Of a stretch of DNA of 64,000 nucleotides, positions 31,230-38,384 are shown in pieces. Source of the stretch: Microbacterium dauci (GTDB lineage Bacteria > Actinomycetota > Actinomycetes > Actinomycetales > Microbacteriaceae); NCBI RefSeq assembly GCF_030065535.1, contig NZ_JASJND010000007.1:248001-312000 (forward strand), in the 5' to 3' direction. The position numbers were made by a program, and so were the translations under genes. Positions within the stretch are counted from its first letter, which is position 1; each line of letters starts with the position of its first letter. The notes below the pieces were generated by a model. That model ran no database searches. It saw only the letters and a program-made list of their open reading frames with translations, and was not told the DNA's origin.

Positions 31230-31997
31230 ATGGTGCGAACGACCGATCCCGAAGCCGCCGTCCTCTGCGACGACCTCTCGGTGGCTCGCGGCTCTGCCGG
31301 CATGCGGGTCGTGGACGGTGTTTCGTTCCGTCTGGCGCCCGGCGAGGCGATCGCGGTGATGGGTGCGACAGGGTCGGGCAAGTCCAGCCTGGCCGCCGCG
31401 CTCGCGGGTACGGAGCCGCGCGACGTGCGGATGGTCGGCGGTGTCGCCGAGGTCGCCGGCATCCCGCTCAGGGCTCGCGGTCGCGCGCGTCGCATCCGCA
31501 CGTACCGCACCGGACATCTCGCGCAGGGCGCGAACTCGGCGCTGCAGTCGCAGCTGACGGTCGCCGATATCGTCGCGGAGCCGATCACGACGCGCGATCG
31601 CAAGGTGAATCAGCGTGCGCTCGACCTGCGGATCGCCGACCTGCTCGACGAGCTGCACCTGCCGATCGGGGCGGCAGCGAGGTACCCATACGAGTTGAGC
31701 AGCGGCATGCGGCAGCGGGTCGCGATCGCGCGGAGCCTCGTGCTGGATCCGGCGGTGCTGATCGCGGACGAGCCGTACGCGAACCTCGACGTCGACGTGC
31801 GACCCGCAGTCCGCGACGCCCTCGTCCGTCGCCGCGACGACGGCATGGCGATCGTCGCCGTGACCAACGAGCGTGAGCTCGTCACCGACCTCGGCGCCGC
31901 AGTACTGGTCCTTCGCGCCGGCCACACGATCGGGATCGGGCCGAGCATCGACGACATGCAGTGGACGCCCGACGAAGCGACGTCGATCGCCGGCTGA
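31230..31997 (+). CDS. ABC transporter ATP-binding protein without adjacent permease
   Basis: The 255-residue ATPase has Walker A GATGSGKSS, a signature loop in the less usual form LSSGMRQRVAIARSL, Walker B VLIADEPYAN and a switch region. The signature resembles peptide/nickel (Dpp/Opp) ATPases. No permease or binding protein is next to it, so its partner is elsewhere or lost. ATG 31221 is an alternative start three codons upstream. Confidence 0.75.
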   Translation: MVRTTDPEAAVLCDDLSVARGSAGMRVVDGVSFRLAPGEAIAVMGATGSGKSSLAAALAGTEPRDVRMVGGVAEVAGIPLRARGRARRIRTYRTGHLAQGANSALQSQLTVADIVAEPITTRDRKVNQRALDLRIADLLDELHLPIGAAARYPYELSSGMRQRVAIARSLVLDPAVLIADEPYANLDVDVRPAVRDALVRRRDDGMAIVAVTNERELVTDLGAAVLVLRAGHTIGIGPSIDDMQWTPDEATSIAG

Positions 31998-32023
31998 TGT
32001 CGTGAGCACCCCATGGGCTTTGC

Positions 32024-32029
32024 TACGAT
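32024..32029 (+). promoter_or_regulatory. -10 box of tRNA-Asn
   Basis: TACGAT lies about 30 bases upstream of the mature 5' end of tRNA-Asn, leaving a short precursor leader. Confidence 0.5.
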
Positions 32030-32058
32030 AGTCAAGTTGCCCGCTCGCGGGTGACTGA

Positions 32059-32131
32059 TCCTCGGTAGCTCAATTGGCAGAGCAATCGGCTGTTAACCGA
32101 TAGGTTCTTGGTTCGAGTCCAAGCCGGGGAG
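32059..32131 (+). tRNA. tRNA-Asn (GTT)
   Basis: This 73-nt cloverleaf has acceptor arms TCCTCGG/CCGGGGA (one G-U pair), D-stem GCTC/GAGC, anticodon loop CTGTTAA with GTT at 32092-32094, T-arm CTTGG-TTCGAGT-CCAAG and discriminator G. CCA is not encoded. Its 3' half from 32095 is the prophage attachment core, so the tRNA remains intact after integration. Confidence 0.95.
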
Positions 32132-32398
32132 CGACCCACCAGTAGGAGCCCCGCCACCGTGCGGGGCTTCTCCTGTTTCCAGCCACAGCACCGGGTAGCC
32201 CGTGAGCAGCGCGAATGCCTTGAGGTCGCGCGGACGCGGCTTGTTCCGGCCGTTGATCCAGGTGCTCACGGCGTTGCGTGAGACGTCGAGCCGATCTGCA
32301 ATCTCCTGCACGCCCAGGCCCGACCGGCGCTGCGCGAATGAGAGACGCTCGGCGAAGTCCATCGTGTACTTCGGGTCCAGGGCGAGTTCCATCGACAT
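32093..32398 (-). CDS. phage immunity repressor, XRE family, C-terminus encoded by the att core
   Basis: In the lysogen this is a 101-residue protein with an HTH_3 domain (about 16-70; QEIADRLDVSRNAVSTWING). Residues from about 90 (LPGLDSNQEPIG) are read from the antisense of the tRNA-Asn 3' half, and the TAA stop uses the tRNA anticodon-loop bases 32093-32095. In the excised phage the sequence beyond the core is that of 51307 downward, and the frame would continue with LQPRALRPLAA before stopping at 51273-51275. The viral form would thus have 112 residues and a -LAA end resembling an ssrA degron. ATG 32398 is the start. Confidence 0.85.
   Translation of the reverse strand: MSMELALDPKYTMDFAERLSFAQRRSGLGVQEIADRLDVSRNAVSTWINGRNKPRPRDLKAFALLTGYPVLWLETGEAPHGGGAPTGGSLPGLDSNQEPIG
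32095..32132. repeat. attL core of the prophage
   Basis: The 38 bp from inside the tRNA-Asn anticodon loop to one base past its 3' end are repeated exactly at 51308-51345. Allowing two mismatches (TT against CA) the match extends to 45 bp (32088-32132 and 51301-51345). This identifies the tRNA 3' half as attB and the left boundary of the prophage. Confidence 0.95.
32144..32174 (+). terminator. phage-borne terminator downstream of tRNA-Asn
   Basis: GCCCCGC (32148-32154) pairs with GCGGGGC (32161-32167), extended by AGGA/TCCT with a small bulge, and is followed by TTTCC. It lies 13 bases past the tRNA, inside the repressor coding region on the opposite strand. It can end tRNA-Asn transcription in place of the native terminator displaced to 51350. 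Confidence 0.6.
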
Positions 32399-32420
32399 AA
32401 CGCTGATATTGGCACGTCGC

Positions 32421-32515
32421 GCTATCTAGTGCAAAGAGGCGAAACGCGACACGCCGCTAAGTGGTGCAATGTCCGAGTCTGGGCGCTAGGTAGTGCAATG
32501 TGTCACTTGTGACAC
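32421..32515. promoter_or_regulatory. candidate immunity operators between repressor and early genes
   Basis: Three direct repeats with the pattern GCTANNTNGTGCAANG lie at 32421-32436, 32456-32471 and 32485-32500. They are followed by a perfect 16-bp palindrome GTGTCACTTGTGACAC at 32500-32515. On the minus strand the first repeat supplies TTGCAC, 17 bp from CAATAT (complement of 32406-32411), a plausible repressor promoter. The region separates the divergent repressor and early gene and is the expected place for repressor and Cro-like binding sites. Confidence 0.6.
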
Positions 32516-32688
32516 AGCCCAACCTGATTGGAAGTGCAGAAGCGGCTCGCCTGCTGCACGTCGACCGATCCACCCTTACCCGATGGGTCAAGGCCGGCCG
32601 GATCGAGCCGGTGCAGCGCCTCGACCGGTACCGCGGCGACTTTCTGTTCGACGCTGCCGACGTGGCAGCGATGGCGGCGACCGAGTGA
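32500..32688 (+). CDS. small helix-turn-helix protein (Cro- or excisionase-like)
   Basis: The 62-residue protein is a single MerR/excisionase-type HTH_17 domain (SAEAARLLHVDRSTLTRWVKAGRI, then a wing with FLFDAADVAAM). It is the first rightward gene opposite the repressor, the position of Cro-like proteins in compact actinophages. GTG 32500 and GTG 32509 are both possible; neither has a Shine-Dalgarno sequence and both lie in the palindrome at 32500-32515. Its stop overlaps the next start. Confidence 0.65.
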   Translation: MSLVTQPNLIGSAEAARLLHVDRSTLTRWVKAGRIEPVQRLDRYRGDFLFDAADVAAMAATE

Positions 32689-33356
32689 GCTTCGAAGCGG
32701 CGGCGATCGCCATGCACCACTCACGCGCCAAGGGGACGACGCTCGTCATCCTGCTCGGCATCGCGAACCACAGCGGCGACGGCGGCGCGTGGCCGGCGGT
32801 CACCACCCTCGCCAAGTACGGGCGTTGCAGCCGCTCCCAGGTGCAGCGCGCGATCGCGGATCTGGAGAAGCTCGGCGAGGTGCGCCGGCACGTCCAGGCG
32901 GGCGGCGACGAGCGTTTCGCGTCACACGAGCGCCCCAATCGGTATGACTTCTTGCTCAAGTGCCCGCCGGACTGCGACCGCAGCTCGCAGCACCGCACGA
33001 GGGCATCCCAGCAGCACATTCTCGACCTCGATCCCGAGCAGCTCGACGGCCTCGACGAGGGGGAGGGGGCCGCACCCATGCGGCCCGGTCAGACCCCGTC
33101 GCACCCATGCGGCCCCGTCGCATCCACGCGGCCCGGGGGGGCCGCACCCATGCGGCCCAAACCTGTCCTACCAACTACTACTCATCTTCCTGAGACAAAG
33201 CCAAGTGATCGCGCGCGAGCTTTGACGCTCGTCTGGTCGGACGATCGGTGCCCCGCGAACTGGAAGACCCAGCAGCACGAGATGAGCGCAGCGGGCAAGT
33301 GCTCGCACTGCCACGAGAAGCCCGAACGGGCGAACGAGCAAGGAGAAATCGCATGA
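32685..33356 (+). CDS. winged-helix phage replication initiator (lambda O-like)
   Basis: The 223-residue protein has an N-terminal winged helix (about 1-95; HSRAKGTTLVILLGIANHSG, WPAVTTLAKYGRCSRSQVQRA) of the type found in phage replisome organisers. A Pro-rich linker and a C-terminal part with CSHCHEK follow. Four 16-bp iterons and an AT-richer stretch lie in the linker-coding DNA, as ori does in lambda O. GTG 32685 overlaps the preceding stop. The initiator function is inferred from the fold and the iterons; a transcription-factor role is the alternative. Confidence 0.6.
   Translation: MSFEAAAIAMHHSRAKGTTLVILLGIANHSGDGGAWPAVTTLAKYGRCSRSQVQRAIADLEKLGEVRRHVQAGGDERFASHERPNRYDFLLKCPPDCDRSSQHRTRASQQHILDLDPEQLDGLDEGEGAAPMRPGQTPSHPCGPVASTRPGGAAPMRPKPVLPTTTHLPETKPSDRARALTLVWSDDRCPANWKTQQHEMSAAGKCSHCHEKPERANEQGEIA
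33071..33210. repeat. four iterons plus AT-rich segment, candidate phage replication origin
   Basis: CGCACCCATGCGGCCC occurs at 33071-33086, 33100-33115 and 33143-33158, with a variant (two changes) at 33119-33134. Each has internal dyad symmetry (CGCA-CCCA-TGCG). The second copy is in a different reading frame from the others, so the repetition is not explained by a protein repeat. About 47 bases after the last iteron (33159-33205) are clearly AT-richer than the surroundings. Confidence 0.6.
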
Positions 33357-33613
33357 CCGACGAGAACCGCCCCACAGCCGCACAAGTGAACGTCACCGAC
33401 GATCTCGCTCGCCTCCGCGACGACGTGAAGTTCGAGCAGCTGCTCGCAGTGAGCATCCGCGACCTGGACATGCTCAACGAGGTCCACCACGTCGCAGGCG
33501 CACTCGACGCGCTCGTACGGCGCGACGAGGCATGGACGGAGTCCGCCGAGGCGTTCGTCGTCGAGTCGCGCGTCGTGCTCGCAGGCGTGCAGAAGCGACG
33601 GGAGCAGCGATGA
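33353..33613 (+). CDS. phage hypothetical protein
   Basis: The 86-residue protein is acidic and predicted to be almost entirely helical (DLARLRDDVKFEQLLAVSIR, LVRRDEAWTESAEAFVVES). AGGAG lies ten bases before the ATG. No family is recognised. It follows the initiator gene, where lambda has its helicase loader, but there is no sequence evidence for such a role. The stop overlaps the next ATG. Confidence 0.6.
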   Translation: MTDENRPTAAQVNVTDDLARLRDDVKFEQLLAVSIRDLDMLNEVHHVAGALDALVRRDEAWTESAEAFVVESRVVLAGVQKRREQR

Positions 33614-33741
33614 CCAGCCAGCAGCACGAGTCGCGACCGTGGATCGAGACCAACGGCGAGCTACTGAGCGTGATCCTCGGCGCAGCGGCATTCGGTTTCG
33701 CTCTCGCGTTCATGTGCATCGGAATCGTGGTGGCGTCGTGA
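33610..33741 (+). CDS. small phage membrane protein
   Basis: The 43-residue protein has one transmembrane helix (about 20-41; LLSVILGAAAFGFALAFMCI) behind a polar N-terminus. It overlaps both neighbours by four bases (ATGA and GTGA), which supports real translation. The function is unknown. Confidence 0.55.
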   Translation: MTSQQHESRPWIETNGELLSVILGAAAFGFALAFMCIGIVVAS

Positions 33742-34340
33742 GAGTCCTCAACGCCTACGCCGGGATCGGTGGGAACCGCCACCTGTGGCCGGATGAGTGG
33801 AAGGTGACCGCGCTCGAGATTGATCCGCGCGTCGCGGCCGAGTACGCGCGCCGTTACCCAAACGACACCGTGCTCGTCGTCGACGCACACGAGTACCTGC
33901 TCGCGCACGCCCACGAGTTCGACGCCGTGTGGTCCTCGCCGCCTTGCCCCACGCACTCGAAGCTGGCGAAGGTGGTCGCGTCCCGCTACGGCCGCGAACT
34001 GAACCCCGACCCCCGCCTATGGGACGAGGTCAACCACCTACGCGCTCTCGGCGTACCGTTCGTCGTCGAGAACGTGCACACGTACTACGCGCCGCTTGTC
34101 GAACCCGACGTGGTGACCGACCGGCACTACTACTGGACGAACAATCCGCCGCCGATGCTCACCCGCGTCCACGTCATCCCGCTGTCACCGAAGACCGTCG
34201 CCGGCGAGTACGCCGAGTCCTATGGCCTGCCGCCCATCCCTGCTGGTGTGGTCGGCGACGCTCGCAAGGCGATGCGCAACGCCGTGGTGCCCCAGGAAGG
34301 CCTCGAGCTTGCGATGGCAGCGTTCGGAGTCCACGCATGA
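33738..34340 (+). CDS. compact DNA (cytosine-5)-methyltransferase-like protein
   Basis: The 200-residue protein has C5-methylase motif I (LNAYAGIGGNR), motif IV with the catalytic Cys (VWSSPPCPTHSK), motif VI (FVVENV) and a motif X-like NAVVPQEG. It is much shorter than standard enzymes and has almost no space for a target-recognition domain between motifs VIII and IX. It may modify phage DNA against restriction or have a relaxed target. GTG 33738 overlaps the preceding stop. Confidence 0.75.
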   Translation: MRVLNAYAGIGGNRHLWPDEWKVTALEIDPRVAAEYARRYPNDTVLVVDAHEYLLAHAHEFDAVWSSPPCPTHSKLAKVVASRYGRELNPDPRLWDEVNHLRALGVPFVVENVHTYYAPLVEPDVVTDRHYYWTNNPPPMLTRVHVIPLSPKTVAGEYAESYGLPPIPAGVVGDARKAMRNAVVPQEGLELAMAAFGVHA

Positions 34341-34543
34341 CCGACAGCACCCGCCGCGCCTGGGCCACCCCCGAGCAGGTGGCCGAATGGCTCCAGCTCG
34401 GCAAGGCCGGCACGCAGAAGCTTCGGAAGATGCGCCGCGAGGGTAACGGCCCCAAGTTCGTCACGATCGGCCGTGAGGTGCGCTACGCCTGGGCCGACGT
34501 GCACGCCTGGTGCGCTGCTCGCCGGGATGCCCCTCGTGGGTAA
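34337..34543 (+). CDS. HTH_17 DNA-binding protein, possible excisionase
   Basis: The 68-residue protein is a MerR-like/excisionase HTH (ATPEQVAEWLQLGKAGTQKL, EGNGPKFVTIGREVRYAWAD). Such proteins act as recombination directionality factors for tyrosine integrases or as small regulators. It is not adjacent to the integrase, so the excisionase role is only possible; the 62-residue HTH protein at 32500 is the other candidate. The ATG overlaps the methylase stop. Confidence 0.65.
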   Translation: MTDSTRRAWATPEQVAEWLQLGKAGTQKLRKMRREGNGPKFVTIGREVRYAWADVHAWCAARRDAPRG

Positions 34544-35219
34544 GCGCGGAGGACGCGCGTCTGCCAAGCTGACGCAGCTCGTCCTCGAGACCTACGGCAC
34601 ACGGTGCTGGCTCAAGCTGCCAGGCTGCACGGGCCTCGCGACCACCAAAGATCACGTCGTGCCGTTCATCCACGGCGGCTCGGACGTGCTCGAGAACCTG
34701 CGACCGGCCTGCCGCTCGTGCAACTCGAAGCGCCAGGATCGCGTCATCGCCGGCTATGGGGCATCCGTGGTCATCGTGACCGGTCCGCCCACGGCCGGCA
34801 AGAATCACTGGATCGCTGAGCGCGCCAAGCAGCACGACATCATCGTCGACCTTGACGCCCTCGCGCACGCGCTCAGCGCCACCGAACCTGACCCATCCGT
34901 CGACTACCCCGAGCACCTACAGCGCGTCACACAGGCAGCACGCCGGGCGGCGATCAACGCCGCTACCCGCCTGCCCCATCGCATCACCGTGTGGATCATC
35001 CACACCATGCCCAGCGCAGCACAGCTCGCTGAGTACACCGCCCTGCGCTGGCACGTAGAGACCATCGACCCAGGCCGCACCATCGTCGAGCAGCGAGCAC
35101 GCACCATGCGCTCGCCCGTCGCACTGCGCATCATCGATCGCTGGTACGCGCAGCACCCCGAGGCCACCCCTGCCACCAAGCCGATGCCCGTCGAGGCCTC
35201 GTCTGCGCCTGATTGGTGA
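34527..35219 (+). CDS. HNH endonuclease fused to a P-loop domain
   Basis: The 230-residue protein has an N-terminal HNH nuclease (C27, C34, D42-H43, H49, N57, C62, C65). A P-loop NTPase-like domain follows from residue 81 (VVIVTGPPTAGKNHWIAERA, then IIVDLDALAHALS). The Walker A ends GKN where Ser or Thr is expected. HNH proteins beside the small terminase help DNA packaging in HK97-like cos phages, and this gene lies just upstream of terS. ATG 34527 has no clear ribosome-binding site; GTG 34536 is an alternative. Confidence 0.75.
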   Translation: MPLVGKRGGRASAKLTQLVLETYGTRCWLKLPGCTGLATTKDHVVPFIHGGSDVLENLRPACRSCNSKRQDRVIAGYGASVVIVTGPPTAGKNHWIAERAKQHDIIVDLDALAHALSATEPDPSVDYPEHLQRVTQAARRAAINAATRLPHRITVWIIHTMPSAAQLAEYTALRWHVETIDPGRTIVEQRARTMRSPVALRIIDRWYAQHPEATPATKPMPVEASSAPDW

Positions 35220-35303
35220 CCTCATGCCGCTTTTCCGACACCGCGCATCACAGGAAGCCCCGCGACCGACCCTCATCTCCCCAGGTCGGGCCAGAAAAAA
35301 AGA
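35220..35303. other. gap before terminase genes, possible cos region
   Basis: The 84-bp gap is the only non-coding space between the HNH gene and terS. It has CCGACC...GGTCGG complementary arms near 35263-35287 and an A-tract directly before terS. In cos phages with an HNH protein next to terminase the packaging site is usually here. No overhang sequence can be identified from this sequence alone. Confidence 0.3.
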
Positions 35304-35690
35304 ATGCGAGCGCGGAGGATGACCGGCGAAACGCTGCCCGGCCTCGACGCGCCCGCCGCCGGCAGCTACGGGCAGGGTGCGACCGAGAGCGAGACGCGCA
35401 TGGCGCTCCGCGAACTCGAGGAAACGCGCCCGCTCGTCGGCACGCTCCGCACGCTCAAGCAAGCCGCGATCCAGCTCGCGATCAGCATCGACCGCGGCAA
35501 CACCAAGGGCCGGTCCGTCGCGAACGACGTCGCGCAGCTCATCGCGATCATGCAGCAGCTCGAGCCGGCCACCGACGACGAGACGCCCGACGACTCCCAC
35601 CTGACCCCCGAGATGAGGCGACTCCTTGACGCGCTTGCTGCTCCCGCCCAACTTGACGCCGCCCCGGAAGGCGACGGCGAGGGACTATAG
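35304..35690 (+). CDS. terminase small subunit
   Basis: The 128-residue protein contains helices that fit phage P27-like/HK97-like small terminases (ALRELEETRPLVGTLRTLKQ, AAIQLAISIDRGNTKGRSVA) and an acidic tail. It would recognise phage DNA for packaging. Assignment rests on weak similarity and on its position directly before terL. ATG 35319 is an alternative start, but GGAGG touches it without spacing. Confidence 0.65.
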   Translation: MRARRMTGETLPGLDAPAAGSYGQGATESETRMALRELEETRPLVGTLRTLKQAAIQLAISIDRGNTKGRSVANDVAQLIAIMQQLEPATDDETPDDSHLTPEMRRLLDALAAPAQLDAAPEGDGEGL

Positions 35691-37080
35691 CCGGCGCACC
35701 CACGGCGCGAAGCTCGCAGCCGTCGCCGCCGAGATGGGGCAACCGCTGCTGCCGTGGCAGCGGTACGCCGCCGACGTCGCCCTCGAGGTCGACGACCGCG
35801 GCCTGTTCGTCTACTCCACGGTGCTCATCACCGTGCCCCGGCAGGCCGGCAAGACGACGATGGACCTCGCGGCATCAATTCAGAACGCCCTCATGGGCCG
35901 CAACCGCCGCACCTGGTACACCGCGCAGAGCGGCCAGCACGCCACCGAGAAGTTCCTCGAGATGGTCGAGCTCTGGGAGCAATGCGGCATCCGGAAGCTC
36001 GCGCCCCGCGCCCGTCGATCGAACGGCTCCGCCGGCCTCCCGTTCGTCAACGGCAGCAAGTTCCGCCCGTTCCCGCCCGTCGAGGGAGCGCTGGACGGCA
36101 AGCAAGCCGACAAGGTCAGCCTCGACGAGTTCTGGTACTGGACGAGCCAGCAGTACGCGATCCTCCGGCAGTCGTTCAGCGCGACGAAGCTCACACGGCA
36201 GATGGTCACCGGCCAGCGCCCGCAAACCTGGATCTTCTCCACTGAGGGCACCGTCGAATCGACCGCGCTCAACGCCATGCTGGACGAGGCGCGCAGCAGC
36301 ACACCCGACCCCACTATCGCGTTCTTCGATTGGGGCATCCTCCCCGACGACGACCCGTTCAACCTCGACCGCATCTACGCTCGCCACCCCGGCGCCGGGT
36401 ACCTGTTCGACCGCGAAGGACTCGAGGCGTTCAGGGCCGAGTTCGCCGACTCTCCCGGCGAGTTCGCTCGAGCGTTCGGGAACCGGCGCACCGGCGCCAC
36501 CGAGCGAGTGATCCCGATCGACCCGTGGAAGGCCGCGGCGTTCAAGGACGACACCCCGCCGGCCCCCGGCCGCGTGTGCTTCGCCGCGGCCGTCGGCGTC
36601 GACGGCGTCGACACCACGATCACCGCGACGCAGCTCCACGATGCCGGCACGCTCTCGGCTGTCGTCAAGGGCGGCTGGATGGACTCGACCTACGGCGCAA
36701 TCGACAAGCTGCGCGAGCTGCGCGCGAAGTACCCCGACGCCGGGTTCATCATCGACCCGCACGGCCCCTCGGCATCCCTGCACGACGAGGCTGAGCGCGA
36801 CGGGTTCGAGCTGATCCCGCTCACCCTCTCCGACGCGATCGCGGCGACCCAGGCGACCGTCGCCGGCATCGTCAACCCCGCTGGCCCGACGTGGCGATAC
36901 AAGCCCCACGACAAGCTCGAGTCCGCAGCCGAACTCGCCACGAAGCGGTTCGCCGGTGACGGCACATGGCTATTCGGCCGGCGCGCGTCCGTCGGGTCGA
37001 TCAGCGCGCTCGAGTCGGCCAGCCTCGGCTCGTACGGCGTCCACCACCTGCCCCCGATCATGGCGATGCAGCTCGGCTGA
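35626..37080 (+). CDS. terminase large subunit
   Basis: The 484-residue packaging motor has the ATPase Walker A VPRQAGKT near residue 72 and Walker B KVSLDEFW near 165. A C-terminal RNase H-like nuclease domain begins near 318 (AAVGVDGVDTT, IIDPHG). It starts at TTG 35626, overlapping terS by 65 bp; no ATG or GTG precedes the conserved N-terminal block, so the rare start is the best choice. Confidence 0.92.
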   Translation: MTRLLLPPNLTPPRKATARDYSRRTHGAKLAAVAAEMGQPLLPWQRYAADVALEVDDRGLFVYSTVLITVPRQAGKTTMDLAASIQNALMGRNRRTWYTAQSGQHATEKFLEMVELWEQCGIRKLAPRARRSNGSAGLPFVNGSKFRPFPPVEGALDGKQADKVSLDEFWYWTSQQYAILRQSFSATKLTRQMVTGQRPQTWIFSTEGTVESTALNAMLDEARSSTPDPTIAFFDWGILPDDDPFNLDRIYARHPGAGYLFDREGLEAFRAEFADSPGEFARAFGNRRTGATERVIPIDPWKAAAFKDDTPPAPGRVCFAAAVGVDGVDTTITATQLHDAGTLSAVVKGGWMDSTYGAIDKLRELRAKYPDAGFIIDPHGPSASLHDEAERDGFELIPLTLSDAIAATQATVAGIVNPAGPTWRYKPHDKLESAAELATKRFAGDGTWLFGRRASVGSISALESASLGSYGVHHLPPIMAMQLG

Positions 37081-37084
37081 CGCG

Positions 37085-37118
37085 TATCACCGGATATCAC
37101 GAGATATCACCGGATATC
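37085..37118. repeat. 14-bp direct repeat between terL and portal
   Basis: TATCACCGGATATC occurs exactly at 37085-37098 and 37105-37118, a 20-bp periodicity, with further ATATCAC-like copies between and after. The 92-bp gap 37081-37172 is otherwise empty. It could be a protein-binding site or a packaging element. Confidence 0.55.
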
Positions 37119-37172
37119 GCTCGGCATCACGAAGCTTGGCCCCAACGGGCCGCGATCGCCACGCTGGCCGGC

Positions 37173-38384
37173 ATGTCGTTCTGGTCAAAGGTCCGCGAGC
37201 AGCTCGCGGCGTTCGTCGCCTACATGGCCGAATCGCCCGAGTACGCCGGGGACGTCCGACCGCCGGCACGCGAGCGGCAGACGGCGGTCACGACAGAACG
37301 TGCCCTCTCACTCTCGACGGTCTACCGGGGCATCCAGATTCACGCGACCGCCGCCTGCCAGCTCTCGATCGCCGTCGAGCGCGACGGCCAGGCGATCAAG
37401 ACGCCGCCGCTCGTCGAGCAGCCCGACGTCGACGAGAGCCAGTCCGCGTTCATCGAATACGCCGTCACCTCGCTCTACATCGACGGCAACGCGTTCTGGC
37501 GCATCATCCGCGACGGCGCCGGCCGCGTCATCAACCTGGTCGCCCTCAACCCCAACGAGGTCCGCGTCAACGTCGAGTACGACCGGGAGAACCGCGAAAC
37601 GATCACGTTCGGCTGGCGCGGACTCACCCTCAAGCGCGACGAGGTCAAGCACCTCCAGCTACTCCGCATCCCCGGCATGCGCCGCGGCCTCGGTCCCATC
37701 CAGGCCGCGCAGATCGAGGTCCGCGGCGCCCTCGACGCCCGCGACTACGGCGCCATGTGGCTCAGCGACTCGAGCATCCCCGACGGCGTGCTCAGCACCG
37801 AGGCCGAGCTGGCACCGGGCGACGCCGACAAGTACAAGCACGTCTGGTACGGCCGCAACCAGGACGGCACGCCGCGCGACGACGAGAAGAACAACTCCGA
37901 GCGGCTCCGCGTGCTCGGCAAGGGACTGTCGTACACGCCCCTGTTCCTCAAGCCGTCCGACGTCCAGTTCCTCGAGACGCAGCAGTACTCGACGATCCAG
38001 ATGGCCCGACTCATCGGCGCGCCGGCGTCGATCATGCTCGTGGCCGTCGAGGGCAACAGCGAGACCTACAGCAACGTCGAGCAGGAATGGATCGGGTACG
38101 TCCGGTTCGGCCTCATGAAGTCGCTGCGCGAGATTGAGCAGGCGCTCACCGACCTGCTGCCCCGCGGCCAGAAAGCCCGTTTCAAGGTCGACGCGCTGCT
38201 GCGCACCGACACCAAGACCAGGTACGAGGCGCACGCGCTCTCGCTCAACCCGCAGACCGGATGGGCGACCGTCGACGAGGTGCGGGCGCTCGAGAGCATG
38301 ACGCCCCTCACCGACGAGCAGCGCACCGAACTCGCCAACCGCAAACCCACGCCCGCAGCGCCCAAGGAGCCGATCAGTGCCTGA
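37173..38384 (+). CDS. portal protein (HK97 family)
   Basis: The 403-residue protein matches HK97-type portals: LSLSTVYRGIQIHATAACQL near the N-terminus, LYIDGNAFWRIIRD, LRIPGMRRGLGPI and the C-terminal NVEQEWIGYVRFGL...LLPRGQKARFK. It forms the dodecameric DNA entry ring. ATG 37173 gives the normal N-terminus SFWSKVREQL; an upstream extension in frame runs into terL and is not supported. Its stop overlaps the protease GTG start by eight bases. Confidence 0.92.
   Translation: MSFWSKVREQLAAFVAYMAESPEYAGDVRPPARERQTAVTTERALSLSTVYRGIQIHATAACQLSIAVERDGQAIKTPPLVEQPDVDESQSAFIEYAVTSLYIDGNAFWRIIRDGAGRVINLVALNPNEVRVNVEYDRENRETITFGWRGLTLKRDEVKHLQLLRIPGMRRGLGPIQAAQIEVRGALDARDYGAMWLSDSSIPDGVLSTEAELAPGDADKYKHVWYGRNQDGTPRDDEKNNSERLRVLGKGLSYTPLFLKPSDVQFLETQQYSTIQMARLIGAPASIMLVAVEGNSETYSNVEQEWIGYVRFGLMKSLREIEQALTDLLPRGQKARFKVDALLRTDTKTRYEAHALSLNPQTGWATVDEVRALESMTPLTDEQRTELANRKPTPAAPKEPISA

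Noticed and set aside
32144..32174. The hairpin near attL as a terminator of the repressor gene
   Set aside because: It lies inside the repressor coding sequence, before its stop. The T-rich side is on the plus strand, so it serves the tRNA.
33071..33158. A Pro/Arg protein repeat as explanation for the 16-bp iterons
   Set aside because: The second copy is in another reading frame and encodes a different peptide, so the conservation is of DNA and not of protein.
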